Shown here piece after piece: positions 1-11,400 of a stretch of DNA of 64,000 nt. The stretch covers positions 5,270,001 through 5,334,000 of the forward strand of contig OU452210.1 in NCBI GenBank assembly GCA_911728435.2, in the 5' to 3' direction. The notes under the pieces were generated by a model. That model saw only the letters and a program-made list of their open reading frames with translations, was not told where the DNA came from and searched no databases. Position numbers and translations under genes: made by a program. This DNA comes from Apoderus coryli. Lineage: Eukaryota; Arthropoda; Insecta; Coleoptera; Attelabidae. The number at the start of each line of letters is the position of its first letter. Position 1 is the stretch's first letter.

Positions 1-1
1 C

Positions 2-2461
2 TATCGTTCCAATAGTATATGTTCAATAGCAGAGTCTGTAAATAGATATCACGAAATTTTATCCGAAATTGTACCTTTTACTGACTTTCTGGTTATTACG
101 GGTGATGTAAATGTAAATATGCTTGATCCAGGGAACCCTGTAACTGAATGTTTCGATTCTTTTGGCTTAACACAGATTATTGAAGAGCCTACCAGAGTAA
201 CTCAACATACAGCCAACCTACTTGATCCTATATTTGTTAATAATACGGCACTAGTGAAGAATCATGGTGTAATAAATACGGATTACATTTCTGATCACAG
301 TCTGGTATTTTGTGAGCTTGCGTTTGAGGGATTTCGGTGTGCTTAATTTTATACTTATAGATGCTTTAAACACTTAAATGAAGATGACTTATGTCAAGAT
401 ATGAGTAGGGTTGATTGGGACCGCATTTATTACATTAATAACATTGAAGAAAAAATATCATTTTTAACTGTTAATCTTGTTAATATTTTTAATATCCATG
501 CGCCCTTGCGTACTGTTCGTTTAAGTAGACCTTATGCACCTTGGCTTACTGAACCTTTGAAACTTATTATAAAGGAACGTGACAGGGCTTTTCAAAGATA
601 TAAAAGAACGAAAACTGATCTGAACTGGAGGGCTTACAAAGATCTCCGTAACTTTGCTTTGGCGTCTGTACGCAGAGAAAAGGCAGCGTTCTTGAAGTAT
701 GTGAGTGCTGAGGATGCAAAGACAATTTGGAAAAGATTAAAAATTGCAAATGTAATGATAAAACCAAAAATGGATTTGCCGGATTGTTTTTGCAATCCAA
801 ACATTATAAATGATTACTTTTTGTCTGTTTTTTCTGGTAGTAGGGCTGATTCGGAATTAATTGAATATTTCAAAAATAATACTTATGGTCCGGAAAAATT
901 AGATTTTCGGGTTTTATCTCCATTGGAAATATATAAAATAATTACTTCTATTAAATCTAATGCTGCTGGAAGTGATGATCTTTCAGTTGTTATGATTAAG
1001 CTCACCTTACCTATTTTATTAAATCATATAACCCACATAATAAATATCTGCATTGAAACTGGCTACTTTCCAAGAATTTGGAATACAGCAGTGGTATGCC
1101 CGGTACCTAAAGTAAATTGTCCTAACTCTGTAAGTGATCTCAGACCGATAAGCTTACTTCCAGTCTTGAGCAAGGTATTAGAAAGAGCTATACATCAACA
1201 ACTGTATCAATTTGTAAATGTTAATGGTTTGCTACCAGAAAATCAATCTGGATTTAGGCCAGGTTTTGGCTCAGCATCACTGTTGTTACATGTAAATGAT
1301 TTGATAATTCGTGGTTTAGATAATAAGATGGCGACTATATTAGTGCTTTTGGATTTTTCCAAGGCATTTGATTGCGTAGACCATGAGTTGTTGTGTGCCA
1401 AGCTTCATTACCTTGGTGTGAGTGATAAGGGTATTCTGTTTTTCAAAAATTACTTGTATGATCGGCAGCAGTATGTAAGAGTGAATGGGAGAGTGTCTGA
1501 TGTGGCAAAGGTGGATTCTGGAGTGCCGCAAGGCTCTATTCTGGGTCCTCTTTTATATTTATTGTATACGTTTGATTTGGGGAGCTGCGTGAGGTTTGGC
1601 ATGAGTGAATCGTATGCGGATGATACACAACTTATTTATACATTTGATCCATCTGACTATAGTGATGTTGAAGCAAATATAAATTCTGATTTATGCAATA
1701 TATCGGAATACTGTAAGAAACATAGTTTGAAATTAAATGCTGGTAAAACTCAAGTCATGATCTATGCATCAGAAAATATTTTACACTTTTTAAAGAACTA
1801 TATATCTCTGGAACTGGAAAGTCAACCTTTGCATTATGAATCGACCGCTAAGAATTTGGGAATTGTATTTGACTGCAAAGTGAGATTTAATCAACACATT
1901 AATAATTTAAATAAAAAGTCGTACCTAGCATTAAAAGTATTGTATGCCAACCGAAATGTTCTGAATTTTAAAGTCCGTAAAAAATTATGTGAGTCATATA
2001 TATTATCTTCAGTTTCATACGGTTTAATTTTGTACTATCCGGCACTAACGGTATTTGATAGAAATCGACTTCAAAAAATACAAAATAACTGCTGTCGTTT
2101 TGTCTGTGGTTTAAGGAAATATGGTCATGTCTCTGCAAAGATAGGGGAGCTCAATTGGTTGAATGTGTACAAATTATTTATATACTTATTCCTTTCTTTT
2201 TTGTTTCGGTTAATTCAGTCATCTGTGCCAGCTTATTTAAGGAGTAAACTTGTTTTCAGAGATGAGGTTCATAATGTGCCCTTGAGAAATAGGAATCTTC
2301 TTACTATGCCTCAGCATAAATCTGCATTATGTAAAAGAAGTTTTACGTACAATGCTGTAAAATACTATAATGATTTTATAGCATATTTCTCGGTGCCACT
2401 TTCAGTAAACGGTTTTCGAAAAAAAGTGAAAGATAATTTACTCTCACAGTTGACTGACTAG
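2..2461 (+). pseudogene. non-LTR retrotransposon ORF2, endonuclease end plus reverse transcriptase (Jockey/CR1-like)
   Basis: One reading frame runs from base 2 to the stop at 2459-2461 with a single in-frame TAA at 344-346. Codons 1-114 are the end of an APE-type endonuclease: ITGDVNVNML carries the GD-N motif and SDHSLVF the catalytic His. The open 686-codon part from the Met at 401 is the reverse transcriptase: DLRPISLLPVLSKVLE near residue 245, SGFRPGFGSASLLLHV, LLDFSKAFDCVDHELL near 317, GVPQGSILGPLLY near 374 and the YADD active site near 405. The thumb and a C-terminal tail follow. It is followed by a 3' UTR with AATAAA and a TTA-type tail. The start of ORF2 and any ORF1 lie before the window. 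Because of the stop it is probably dead, but it looks young. The clade is inferred from motif style. Confidence 0.88.
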
Positions 2462-2855
2462 GGATGTTTCTTTCAGTAGGTAGTTTTTAAATTTAATTGT
2501 CTAGCTATATGTATGGTTATTTTTTGTTTATATTAATAAGTTTTGTTTTTGCCTTTTGCCCGTAATTTAATTTGATATAAGGGTGTTTCATTAGTTCTAA
2601 TTAGGGTGTTTTTCGTTTGAATAGTTTTCGTAAGAATTAAAATTTTTTGTAGTTAAGAATAATATCATTATTGTTTTATACTAATATAATTCATATAGGT
2701 TATGTGTTTAGTTTTTATATTGGTTAAGTGGTTAATGTTGAGTAGCGGCCTTTTTTTTTACTCAAAAGAAAAGAGCCAGCTAGACTTCGCCATTTAAGAT
2801 GTATATTTTTCTGTATATAATCTTAATAAAGCCTATTATTATTATTATTATTATC
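2462..2855 (+). repeat. 3' UTR and (TTA)n tail of the LINE
   Basis: After the ORF2 stop there are about 360 A/T-rich bases, then AATAAAGCC followed by repeated ATT/TTA units at about 2832-2853. This trinucleotide tail is typical of CR1/Jockey-type non-LTR elements and marks the 3' junction. The minus-strand LINE at 60.7 kb ends in the same kind of tail. Confidence 0.75.
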
Positions 2856-3141
2856 TTACACGTATTTCCATCGCGGTTTGATTTAGAGTCTGGTCCAAGA
2901 ATTTTCCTAAAAATTACGAAAATGTTGTTGCTTCTCTAGGACAAAGAAAGAAAAAGCCATAAAAATTAAATTATTTTTTTCCCAATTTTCACAATCAATA
3001 GAACTTAAATAAATGTCCAGACTCTCTCTCTCAAACTATTTGAATCGGAAAAATAGTGAAAATATCATATTTTGTATGCATTTAGTTTAACAGGCAAACT
3101 TCGTATTCATGTGACAAAAAATATTAGCAACAAATTTGAAA

Positions 3142-3812
3142 AATCGGTTGTGTCGCCCCAAAATTTTCCAGACAAGATATAATATAATCAAACATATATG
3201 ACTTGCGTAACGAAATAGAATTTTAATAATTATAATTAGTATAATAATTGTATTATTTTCAATAAACTTAGGTAACAAACTAACTACTTTATTCAAAAAT
3301 TAGAAGAAACAAAAAGTATTGCCAGAGCTGGGACTCGAACCCATAACCTTCCGCATACGAAGCGAAGGCTCTATCAATGATGCCACAGTACCATTTTGAG
3401 AACATTGTACCTTTTCATTGTACTATATATATATACGTTCCAAGTACCGAACTGCTGAAATTTTAAACGCAATTTTCTCTGGAATTACGGGGGCAAATAT
3501 CAAAAGTCACCTGTCGCTCTAAAGCAGATTAAAAATGCTTTAAACGGTTGCGTCCATCCCTAAGCTTAAGCGATATCAACCAAAAACTAATGGTTTCATC
3601 CTAGGACTGCCCCAAACTCATATACCAAAATTTAGCTCAATTGGTTAAAGCGTTTGGGCGCTATCGTGGTAGAATACGTACGTACACACATACATACACA
3701 CAGACAGACAGACTTTCATCTGGAAATGGTCTTATTCGTCTTAGGGAACTTCAACGTCTTTATCTCCCTTTTTTTTAGCGCGTTCACAATACTTTCCCTG
3801 TGCGGGAAAGTA
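3142..3812 (-). repeat. dispersed repeat with a central tRNA-like segment, copy A
   Basis: About 670 bases that match 49812-50498 in inverse orientation over their whole length. Read on the minus strand it starts near TTTTACTTTCCC, passes an (GTCT)n/(GT)n-like stretch, a conserved piece containing GAGCTAAATTTTGGTATA, then the tRNA-like block at about 3322-3395, then an A/T-rich 3' part ending near GACACAACCGATTTTT. The tRNA-like block has a D-arm-like GATAGAGC, an anticodon arm TTCGC-TTCGTAT-GCGGA, and a clear box B (GGGTTCGAGTCCC). I do not recognise the family. Confidence 0.7.
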
Positions 3813-4224
3813 AAATACTTTAAAATGATGTATACCCTACTGCTATTTGAAAATTTGGCGGTTGTGTATATTAAAATAATAAAATAAGAAAATTTAGATA
3901 ACAATGCTTCAAAGACTGTAGAAAAAATACAAGTCTCTGTCAAAATACGTGATGGCTGCGTCCCTAACCTCCTTTACATTTATATCGACATTAGATAACA
4001 TATTGAACTTACGACACATAAACTGTATGGGAGGCTTCAATAATAAATTAGTTCTCGCTCTCGAGCAAAAGAAAGTTACATTCTGCCTATTTTGAGAATG
4101 TTTTCAAAATTAAATTCAGTTTAGCCGTTTTTGAGAATTTTTGATAATACGATTTTTTGCAATTTTAGATTTTATTTAATTCTGACATTATTTTTACATA
4201 TATAAAATTTATTACTTTTTGAGG

Positions 4225-4840
4225 AGAATAAAATAGCGATTACAAATTTTTACTACGACGTTTCGTTTTAAACAACCATCATCAACTTCGTTTTTTAAAT
4301 ACGACCCTGGATGTTTTATTGTTATGTTTAAAGCCATTTTAATTCAAAAATAGGTGGTATATCATATAATGGTGTTTTTTTCAGTATTTTCCGTTGTTAT
4401 TTAAACTTCTTCAAGAAAAATCGTCATAGTTTGGCACTTAACTGACTGAATGCAGAGTAGTAGGCTTGACAAAAACATTTTTTCGTCGTTACTCACAATT
4501 ACTTATTATTATTTACCAATTTATTTCTGTCCCAGTACAACATTTTATTCTGTACGCGGTTTTTTAAATTCAGTTGAAATTTTTGGGCTTTTTGAAGTTA
4601 TTAAAAAAACGCCTTTCTCAGATGCATGATTTACGCAAAATAACTGCCAAACTATGGCGATTTTTCTTGAATAATTTTAAATAACAGCTAAATACACTCA
4701 AAACTTGTTTAAACCACTACTTGTGATATACCACCTATTTTTGCACTGAAAATGGCTCTAAATATAACAATAAAAAATCCAGGCAAAGTTGATGATTTTT
4801 TTCAAAAACGAAACGTCGTAGTGACAATTTGTAAACGCAA
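4225..4840. repeat. fold-back (inverted-repeat) element with decayed hammerhead-like ends
   Basis: Arms at about 4230-4440 and 4620-4840 are imperfect reverse complements; matching blocks include GATTACAAATT / TTTGTAAACGC, the ACTACGACGTTTCG block, AGGTGGTATATCA / GATATACCACCTATTTTTG and AAAAATCGTCATAGTTTGGC with its complement. The centre is 180 bases of A/T-rich sequence with no ORF. Both arms carry a decayed TTGATGAT...CGAAACGTC motif facing inward-out (minus at 4251-4290, plus at 4786-4824), with the first core C changed to T. Confidence 0.7.
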
Positions 4841-5405
4841 GACTGAACTCTTCCTTCTTGTTTTCGACGCCCGTCGTGAGCTCACAAACAAAAACGAGAC
4901 TTCTTAGTATAAATTCCAGTGTATTCGTGCTAGGTTACTTGCCAGCCTAAGCTGCCTCTATCAATTTGTCAACGGTAATATTAACTGACGACGATAAGAC
5001 TGTAGTAGTCAGTCCGACAACAAATGGAATTAAGAAATTTGGTTTCCTCTGATTACTTTGCACCAATTTCCTTGATTGTGCTAACACGCTTTCTGGAAGC
5101 ATGATTCTTCTCTGGTCGGTTGTCATTACATAATATTGTTTCTGGTCTACTCGATTTTGAATATCCAGAACAAAATATCACTTAATTGATGGTATTTACG
5201 GTGGCATTACTAAACTGTAAAGGATTAAGATGGAGCTTAACTGTGTACCTATAGGTAAACTCTGAGCCGGCACTGGTTGTATCTGGTAATTAATTAAACA
5301 GCCAATTCATATACAAATGGTTTTTTTCCATCACATTTGTTTGTTAAATTATGCAACCATTTCATGTAAGATTGTCTAATCAGATTTCTTTAATTTATTT
5401 TTAAG

Positions 5406-5587
5406 GTTTGATGCCAATAAATCGACAAAAGGTGCAAGCAAACTTCGTAGAGATTTAATAAATGCTGAAATAGCTAATTTGAGAGAACTCTTACCATTAC
5501 CACCATCAACAAGGCAAAGGCTTTCACAATTACAACTTATGGCACTAGTCTGTGTATATGTTAGGAAGGCTAATTATTTTCAACAAG
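5406..5587 (+). CDS. dys: dysfusion bHLH exon (internal exon)
   Basis: This exon encodes the DNA-binding and dimerisation bHLH domain of dysfusion, a nuclear bHLH-PAS transcription factor; in Drosophila it acts in tracheal fusion cells and leg joints with Tango/ARNT as partner (family knowledge). The reading frame starts at 5407 and gives 60 codons with no stop. Basic region plus helix 1 lie at residues 3-30 (KSTKGASKLRRDLINAEI, then NLRELLP), the loop has PLPPSTRQRLSQ, and helix 2 has LQLMALVCVYVRKANYF. The KGASKLRRDLINAEI start is the NPAS4/Dys type and differs from Sim, Trh or Ss. The acceptor is a T-rich tract ending TTTTTAAG at 5405 and the donor is AAG|GTAAGT at 5587/5588. The exon begins with the last base of a split codon and ends with the first base of the next. 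The N-terminus is not in this window. Confidence 0.93.
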
Positions 5588-6944
5588 GTAAGTGTATACT
5601 TTTAGACAACGCACAGTATAAAATTATATTCACTAGCTGTGGTATTTTCTAACTATAAAATTACATTTTCATAACAACCACTAATTGGTGATAAACACTT
5701 TGATGATTGTGGTTATAAATTTTATTGGAAATTTTTCAATATAGGAAAATATTCTATAATTTTCTAGTTATATAAATATTAAGGATACATATGTTTATTA
5801 TTTTCTTTTCATATACCTATATAGGGTGAGTTGGGAGGAACTGGCCAAACTGTAGGAGTGTTATCTAAATGTTCAAAAATACCATTGACTTCTAAACATT
5901 TCCTAATTATTCGTTGCAATGCGTTGCACTTTTGATTTATTCATGTACGAACTAAAAAAATATATTCAAATTACGAAGGAAATAATTTTGGGCATCGACT
6001 AAAATATCTGGTTTTTACAAGCAAGGAATCTTGTAAATGACGTTGCTGTTTTCTAAGAGATGGGTTTTATCTTTGAAAAAAGCATGGCATTATTCATCAA
6101 GCTGTATTTTGCAATTTTTATATGTCGAAATTCCTTAAACAATGATATTATTGGTGGTTTCAAAGTACTTATAAATGGTAGTTTTTTATACGTTAACTGC
6201 ATATTTAATTCTCTATGTGCCATCAAGACGTTAAAATTGTAAATTCATTTTTTTAAGATATGTGCAGGACATCCGTTGTTAAGAAACTTTTATGACATAT
6301 ATTATGCAAATCTCTATTTGTCATTGCGATAATCGTTTTGTAGTTTTGATTTTGCGGATTGTTCGAAAAATAGCTTCAAAATCGTCCCGAATTTGTTGGC
6401 TTAGTGTACCAATCCCACAATAATTAATTATTGTTAGTTTTGATAACTCTAATATCCAAAACTGAACAGTTTTGTTATTTTCATTCTCGATGGTGAATTG
6501 GTACAATGGTGAAAAAAATTAAATGTATCTAATACAATTTGTTAACTACTGTCAAGCAGTATAGCACAAATCATATTTAAAAATAAAGGGCAAATCAAGC
6601 TGAAGGACAGGAATGACATTATTCAACAAATGGTCCAATACAATGGTTGCCAAAATTGGACTAATTGGGTGTTCCAAAAATCTTTTAATAAAATGTATTA
6701 GTAAATTGTCAAACATTTTGGTTTAGACAAGGTAGTGTGTTAAGTTATCGTTATATTGGTGTAATTGAATTTAATGAGTTTACTCCTGCTGAAAAGGGAA
6801 TAAACGTGGAAATATTGAGTTAGCAAAAAAAAGAGTTACTTATTAGTTAATCATAGACCGAACACCTGATTCGTTTTCAGTTTAATATTGTACGGTCGAA
6901 AAAATTAGCATGATTTATATAATTATGATGTGTCTTGGACTTTT

Positions 6945-7590
6945 TTCTGTTGAAGAGTGAATTGCTATAGTCAAACGTGTATGATCAGTGAAAACTGTAA
7001 ATTCATAACCTTCTACGAAATGACGAAAATGTTTAATTGCAAAAAAAATTGCTATTACTTCACGATCAAAGGTAGAATAACGCAGTTGTCCTGGTTTAAT
7101 TACAAAAAATATATGTTATCGGTTATGAAACAGCGTTAACAATTTGTTCTAAAACAGCTCCCAATGATGTATTTGAACAATCTGTTGTAAAAGATTACTT
7201 TGCACAATGACTGGGCTGTAGTAGAGTAGTTGTATTAGCAAGTAATGTTTCTGTTCTGTTAACACTTTCCACTTTCCTCACAACTTTGTGACCAGTTGTC
7301 AATATTTTTATTAAATAAAGTTCTTTTAATTTTGATATATGTACATATTTTTTTGTGGAGGGTTGGAGAAAATTTAATAAAATTTGCTACAATATCTGAA
7401 GATAAATTTGCAGTAAGTAACTGAAAAGTATTTTGTTTTATCTGAAGTAATGCCAGGTACTGCAAATTGTGGTTCAATGTGATTAAAGCAAATTTGGATA
7501 TCCAAAAAGGTGGTAGTTTAATTGAACATACATTGTTATTAACATTAACATTTTTAGAATTATTTCTGTTATGATGACTTTACAAATAAA
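6945..7590 (-). pseudogene. Ty3/Gypsy retrotransposon relic: Gag piece joined to RNase H
   Basis: On the minus strand the Gag part (about 7590-7300) shows IKLPPFW and, across frameshifts, pieces resembling the Gag stretch after the LPPFW motif (QYLALLQIKQNTFQLLTA, LSSDIVANFI). About 100 bases later comes RT/RNase H: TTDCSNTSLGAVLEQ (7195-7150), which matches the TDAS...GAVL motif, then YSTFDREVIAIFFAIKHF and VEGYEFTVFTDHTRLT (7085-6970). Protease and nearly all of RT are missing between them, so this is an internally deleted copy. Several frameshifts and stops interrupt it. I see no LTRs. Below 6945 the expected integrase is not recognisable. Confidence 0.8.
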
Positions 7591-7985
7591 CGGTTAATAA
7601 AATATTTAAAAAGGGAGATAATATTTAATCGCCCTTACCAACAATATCTGATCTGACGTTATTTACTTTTGAGAAATAAGTTTATAAGTCTGTATTATAA
7701 ATATTCTAACTGCTACAATAATGTATCAATCTTCTAACTGACACATATTTGACGTTCTGATTTATTTGGCCGAATGAATTTTCATGATTTTTCGTGTTGT
7801 GGATTCGATAAAATTGTTCTTCTTCGCTATTTTTGATCATCCATATTTTGTATTAAAATATCCATAACCAACCTTTTAGCCAAACTTTAATTTACCTGCT
7901 TAGTTTTTGATATCTGTAGTCTTCTGTGTTGTCGAGGTCACTAAGTATGCGGGGATAGTAATTATAATTTAAAATTATTATATTG

Positions 7986-8048
7986 CTATTTTATTTTTTT
8001 TAATTAAAAAAAAATTGTATTAAATTTTAATTAAAAAAAATAAAATAG
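7986..8048. repeat. short A/T-rich palindrome
   Basis: Perfect 24-base arms at 7986-8009 and 8025-8048 with a 15-base spacer. The low complexity makes its origin unclear; it could be a tiny MITE remnant. Confidence 0.6.
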
Positions 8049-11000
8049 TCATTTTTATATTGATCATATTTTGTTGGTTCTTCTTTTTAATATTTTTATC
8101 AAAATATAAAAATGCATAAATTTCGATGTAGTCATCGCACCGAAGAAATACAATCATTGGAGGAAAACTTACGAAACCTTAACGTGGAATTCCCTACGTC
8201 TATATCCTGTTTATTAACAAGCAATAACTAATTGATATTTGATTGCCTTGTGGCATTTCTTATGCAAAATAATAGTGAGGAAAATATATAGGTAGTAAGA
8301 CATACAAAATATACGTTTAAATATTTATATTAGATAATCTGTGGTTAATAGATAAATCATCTAAAGCCATTTCCCTTCAGAAAGATATATATTATTATTT
8401 TAATTATTGGTTCTAATTTGAGAGATAGAATAACATATTAGCAAATTGCAAAAGTTAGAAAAAAATGTTCCAATTCTTAGAAAAATTATTTTCAAACTAA
8501 GTTGTAACTAGTATCTTTGCCCGGAAACAACAATGAAAATTCTTAGCTCAGTTTTTCAATGAAGACTTTGAAACTATAAAACTCGTTAAAATTTTCGCAT
8601 GCTTAATATGTCCCTAAGGCATGTTAAAAGAACATACTTGTTAAATATGAGACCAATGTACAATGTATATTTATAAAATTAAAACTTATATATTTGTAAT
8701 TCTTAGAATATTAGCAAACATTAATCTCAGGTACAAAATCAAACTAAGTAACTCAATTCACAAAGAAACAAATAAAAAGTAATACATACTGAATATAAAC
8801 AAAAGCCGGTCCTGAACGTGTTGCGCAAAAATAAAATGACAAAAAAGAGAGATTAAAGAAGGCAATTGAAAATTGCGGATCGGATAGATGACGCCAAGTT
8901 CAAGTAGACATATTCCACAGTATTCCATAAACATTTCAGAGTCAGAAGAACAGTGACGGTGCCATCTGATAAGAAGCGTCTGCAGGCACGTATATATGTC
9001 TGCCGGAGAGTTAATTGACAGGCCAATCAATGGAGGATTTTGTCACTAGACTCGAAAAGACATTGATTGACTTAATATTCTTGAGTTCAATTTCAATAAA
9101 CAATGGGTGATTTTAAAGTACAGAGTGATTCATTAAACTTTATTTAACATTACATTCATTTTTAAGTCGGTATACGTATATTATAAACTGTGCTTACATC
9201 AGATTTATTTTATATACAATGTTTTAATGTAAAGAAAATTATATTCCGAAAGTTTTATTATTCATACAATGATGCAAATCCATTGTGTTATTTTCACCGC
9301 TAAAAGTCAATGAAACTTTTTTCTTATTCGAGAAATTAGAAACACTTGGTGATATACACATGGAAACTCATCCTTACATGAAAAAACCTATTCCTAATTT
9401 CTTTTGGCAAATTTAGATATTGGCAGCCGTTTTTGTTTTATTAATGATTTTAACCAAGGTGTTATGAGGATTGATGTGACTTTTATATGTTAACTCATAA
9501 GTGGGAAATTTAATTTACTTGGAAAATCAATACCATTTTTTTAGTTAAACCCTTTGGTAGAATCTTGTTTTTGTGACCTAAAATAAATTCTAAATCAATT
9601 TTCCAAATTAACTCCCAATGGTTTTCAAAATAAAAAATAACTTTAAACAAAAATACAACAAAATAATCGTCAAGTTTATTGTTGTAAATATTGGTTCTTA
9701 TTTACTTAAAATAAATGGAAGAATGGAAGACCATTTTTATCGACATCTTCTCAATCTCGAATAGAGCAGACCTGCAACTTTTGAGAGGCTTTAAATAAAA
9801 TTATATTATGCACCTATTTGTAAATACATGAGGTGGACGGGTCTATGAAAAATTGAGGTTATTCATATTATTAATTAAAAATGTCATAATTTTTAAAAAA
9901 ATATTTGACAAACATTGGTAAACAAAAAATGTGAGTTGTACGTCAAATTTTTCCGGCTGTTATAGTATTACAATAGTAGTAGTAGGATTTCTGAAAAAAT
10001 ACGTTTACCATTGATTCTTATTTCAGTTTAGTTATAAACTTGCTGAGAAAACTCTTTTAAGATGCTAGTACGGTGCCCTGCAATTGAAAACATATCGTTG
10101 CAATATTTATAAAAATTATTCTTAAAATTTGTGATTGAGGGTACTAAATAGTGCGCTTGTTACTTATAATTAACTTGTTCTTAACCGATGCGTAATCATC
10201 AAATACACAAATCTAAACGTTTTGGCACAAGCTTTCTTTATGAAAATTCTGTCAAGAACAAAGAGAATTTGTTTAACATAAATGTTAATAGCCCTACCTA
10301 AATTTACTTGAAAACATTGTCACTCTGTACATTAAGTATTCTATCCAAAACTACGTAAGTTAATGCTTGTTATTGTTAGTATTTTCTTAACTCGATTGTA
10401 ATGAAAAAATACAGTAATGTGTTGTAAGTTTTTCATGACATTTTATACCGCTCTTAAATGCATCGTGAGAAAACTGCTGATATGTTTCCTAGTTTTATAT
10501 TTCTACGTCAGCCGACAATTAAACAGATATTTCAATAGGTGTATTTTATCTTATATCCATTAAATTAATTAATTTTAGCAAACAATATTTTCTCAGAATC
10601 TCAAACTGTGTTATCCAGGTACAACGCCCAAAGGCAGTTTGAAACGACTAACATATATTATTGGCATTTCAATAAAATTAGGTATAAATTACATCAATTT
10701 TTCTGCAATTAACGCAGTTGGAAATTTTAGAAGGTTGCGATCGATTTATCTATCTATCTGAGATATTGTTGATATGATTTCGGAAAAATATTTTAATTCA
10801 AACTCAAACGGTAACGTTGACTAACAATATGTGTCTTATAAAAATTATCAGCGTCACTAATCGTTTGGTACCATCCTTGTCAGGATGTAACGTAATTGTA
10901 CTCCATAATATTGTACAGCATCGCAGTGTAATCATCTTTCATCAATGCAAGGATTCTAAGCTTTAACGATTGATAACATAGTTTCTTATATATGTTTCGT

Positions 11001-11318
11001 CCATTTGAAGTTACTTAAAACTCATTGGCATTTATTCCAAAATATATTGTCATAGTGCTTCTAGTTGCTGTCATATCCGTAATCAGTTGTTAGAAGACTT
11101 CTAGAGTTTTAGTAGAGCTGTAACTACTAAATGCACATTCTACGTAGGTTCAAAATTAAGTAACTCTTCAGTTTGCATCTGAATATCATTAAATCATTTA
11201 ATTATGCATATACATCCATCTTACATTAAATCTGTCTAATCTTTCTTGCAATCATATAGCCAAATGTGCTCTCGTAATAATACTATATACATACTACTAT
11301 AAGCTCTCTTCATAAAAA

Positions 11319-11400
11319 TTGGAAATTTGAATCACATAACCTGCTGATCACCACTGGTGGGGTGCTGGGGATATCATGGTGGTGTGAGTCAAATTTCCAA
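11319..11400 (+). ncRNA. decayed hammerhead element, relative of the 27.95 kb copy
   Basis: The outer ends TTGGAAATTTGA and TCAAATTTCCAA pair, as at 27951-28053, and inside is GATCACCACTGGTGG where the other copy has GATCACCACTGATGA. The core is broken: CTGATGA has become CTGGTGG, and neither the GAA box nor a helix II is left. Both copies are followed by the same GTCTTGTT...ATTA.GTAAC...AGCAATT sequence, which proves common descent. Read as a dead member of the family. Confidence 0.7.

Larger units (their letters stand above)
1..5405 (+). other. dys: dysfusion upstream intron (3' part)
   Basis: Everything before the bHLH exon appears to be intron, since the exon starts in mid-codon and no in-frame exon with a start Met is visible upstream. 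It contains a LINE (1-2860), a repeat with a tRNA-like core (3142-3812) and a fold-back element (about 4225-4840). The stretches 2860-3140, 3815-4220 and 4850-5390 show no gene or repeat that I recognise. Confidence 0.75.

Noticed and set aside
3322..3395. Possible functional tRNA gene (minus strand)
   Set aside because: Anticodon and T arms look good, but the acceptor stem does not pair and the block is inside a dispersed repeat also present at 50.2 kb.
5412..5450. ATG in the bHLH exon as a start codon
   Set aside because: It is in another frame (reads MPINRQ then soon stops); the bHLH frame has no ATG near its start and opens with an acceptor.
8758..9030. 90-codon minus-strand ORF
   Set aside because: No recognisable motif, hydrophobic low-complexity end, no splice or retroelement context.
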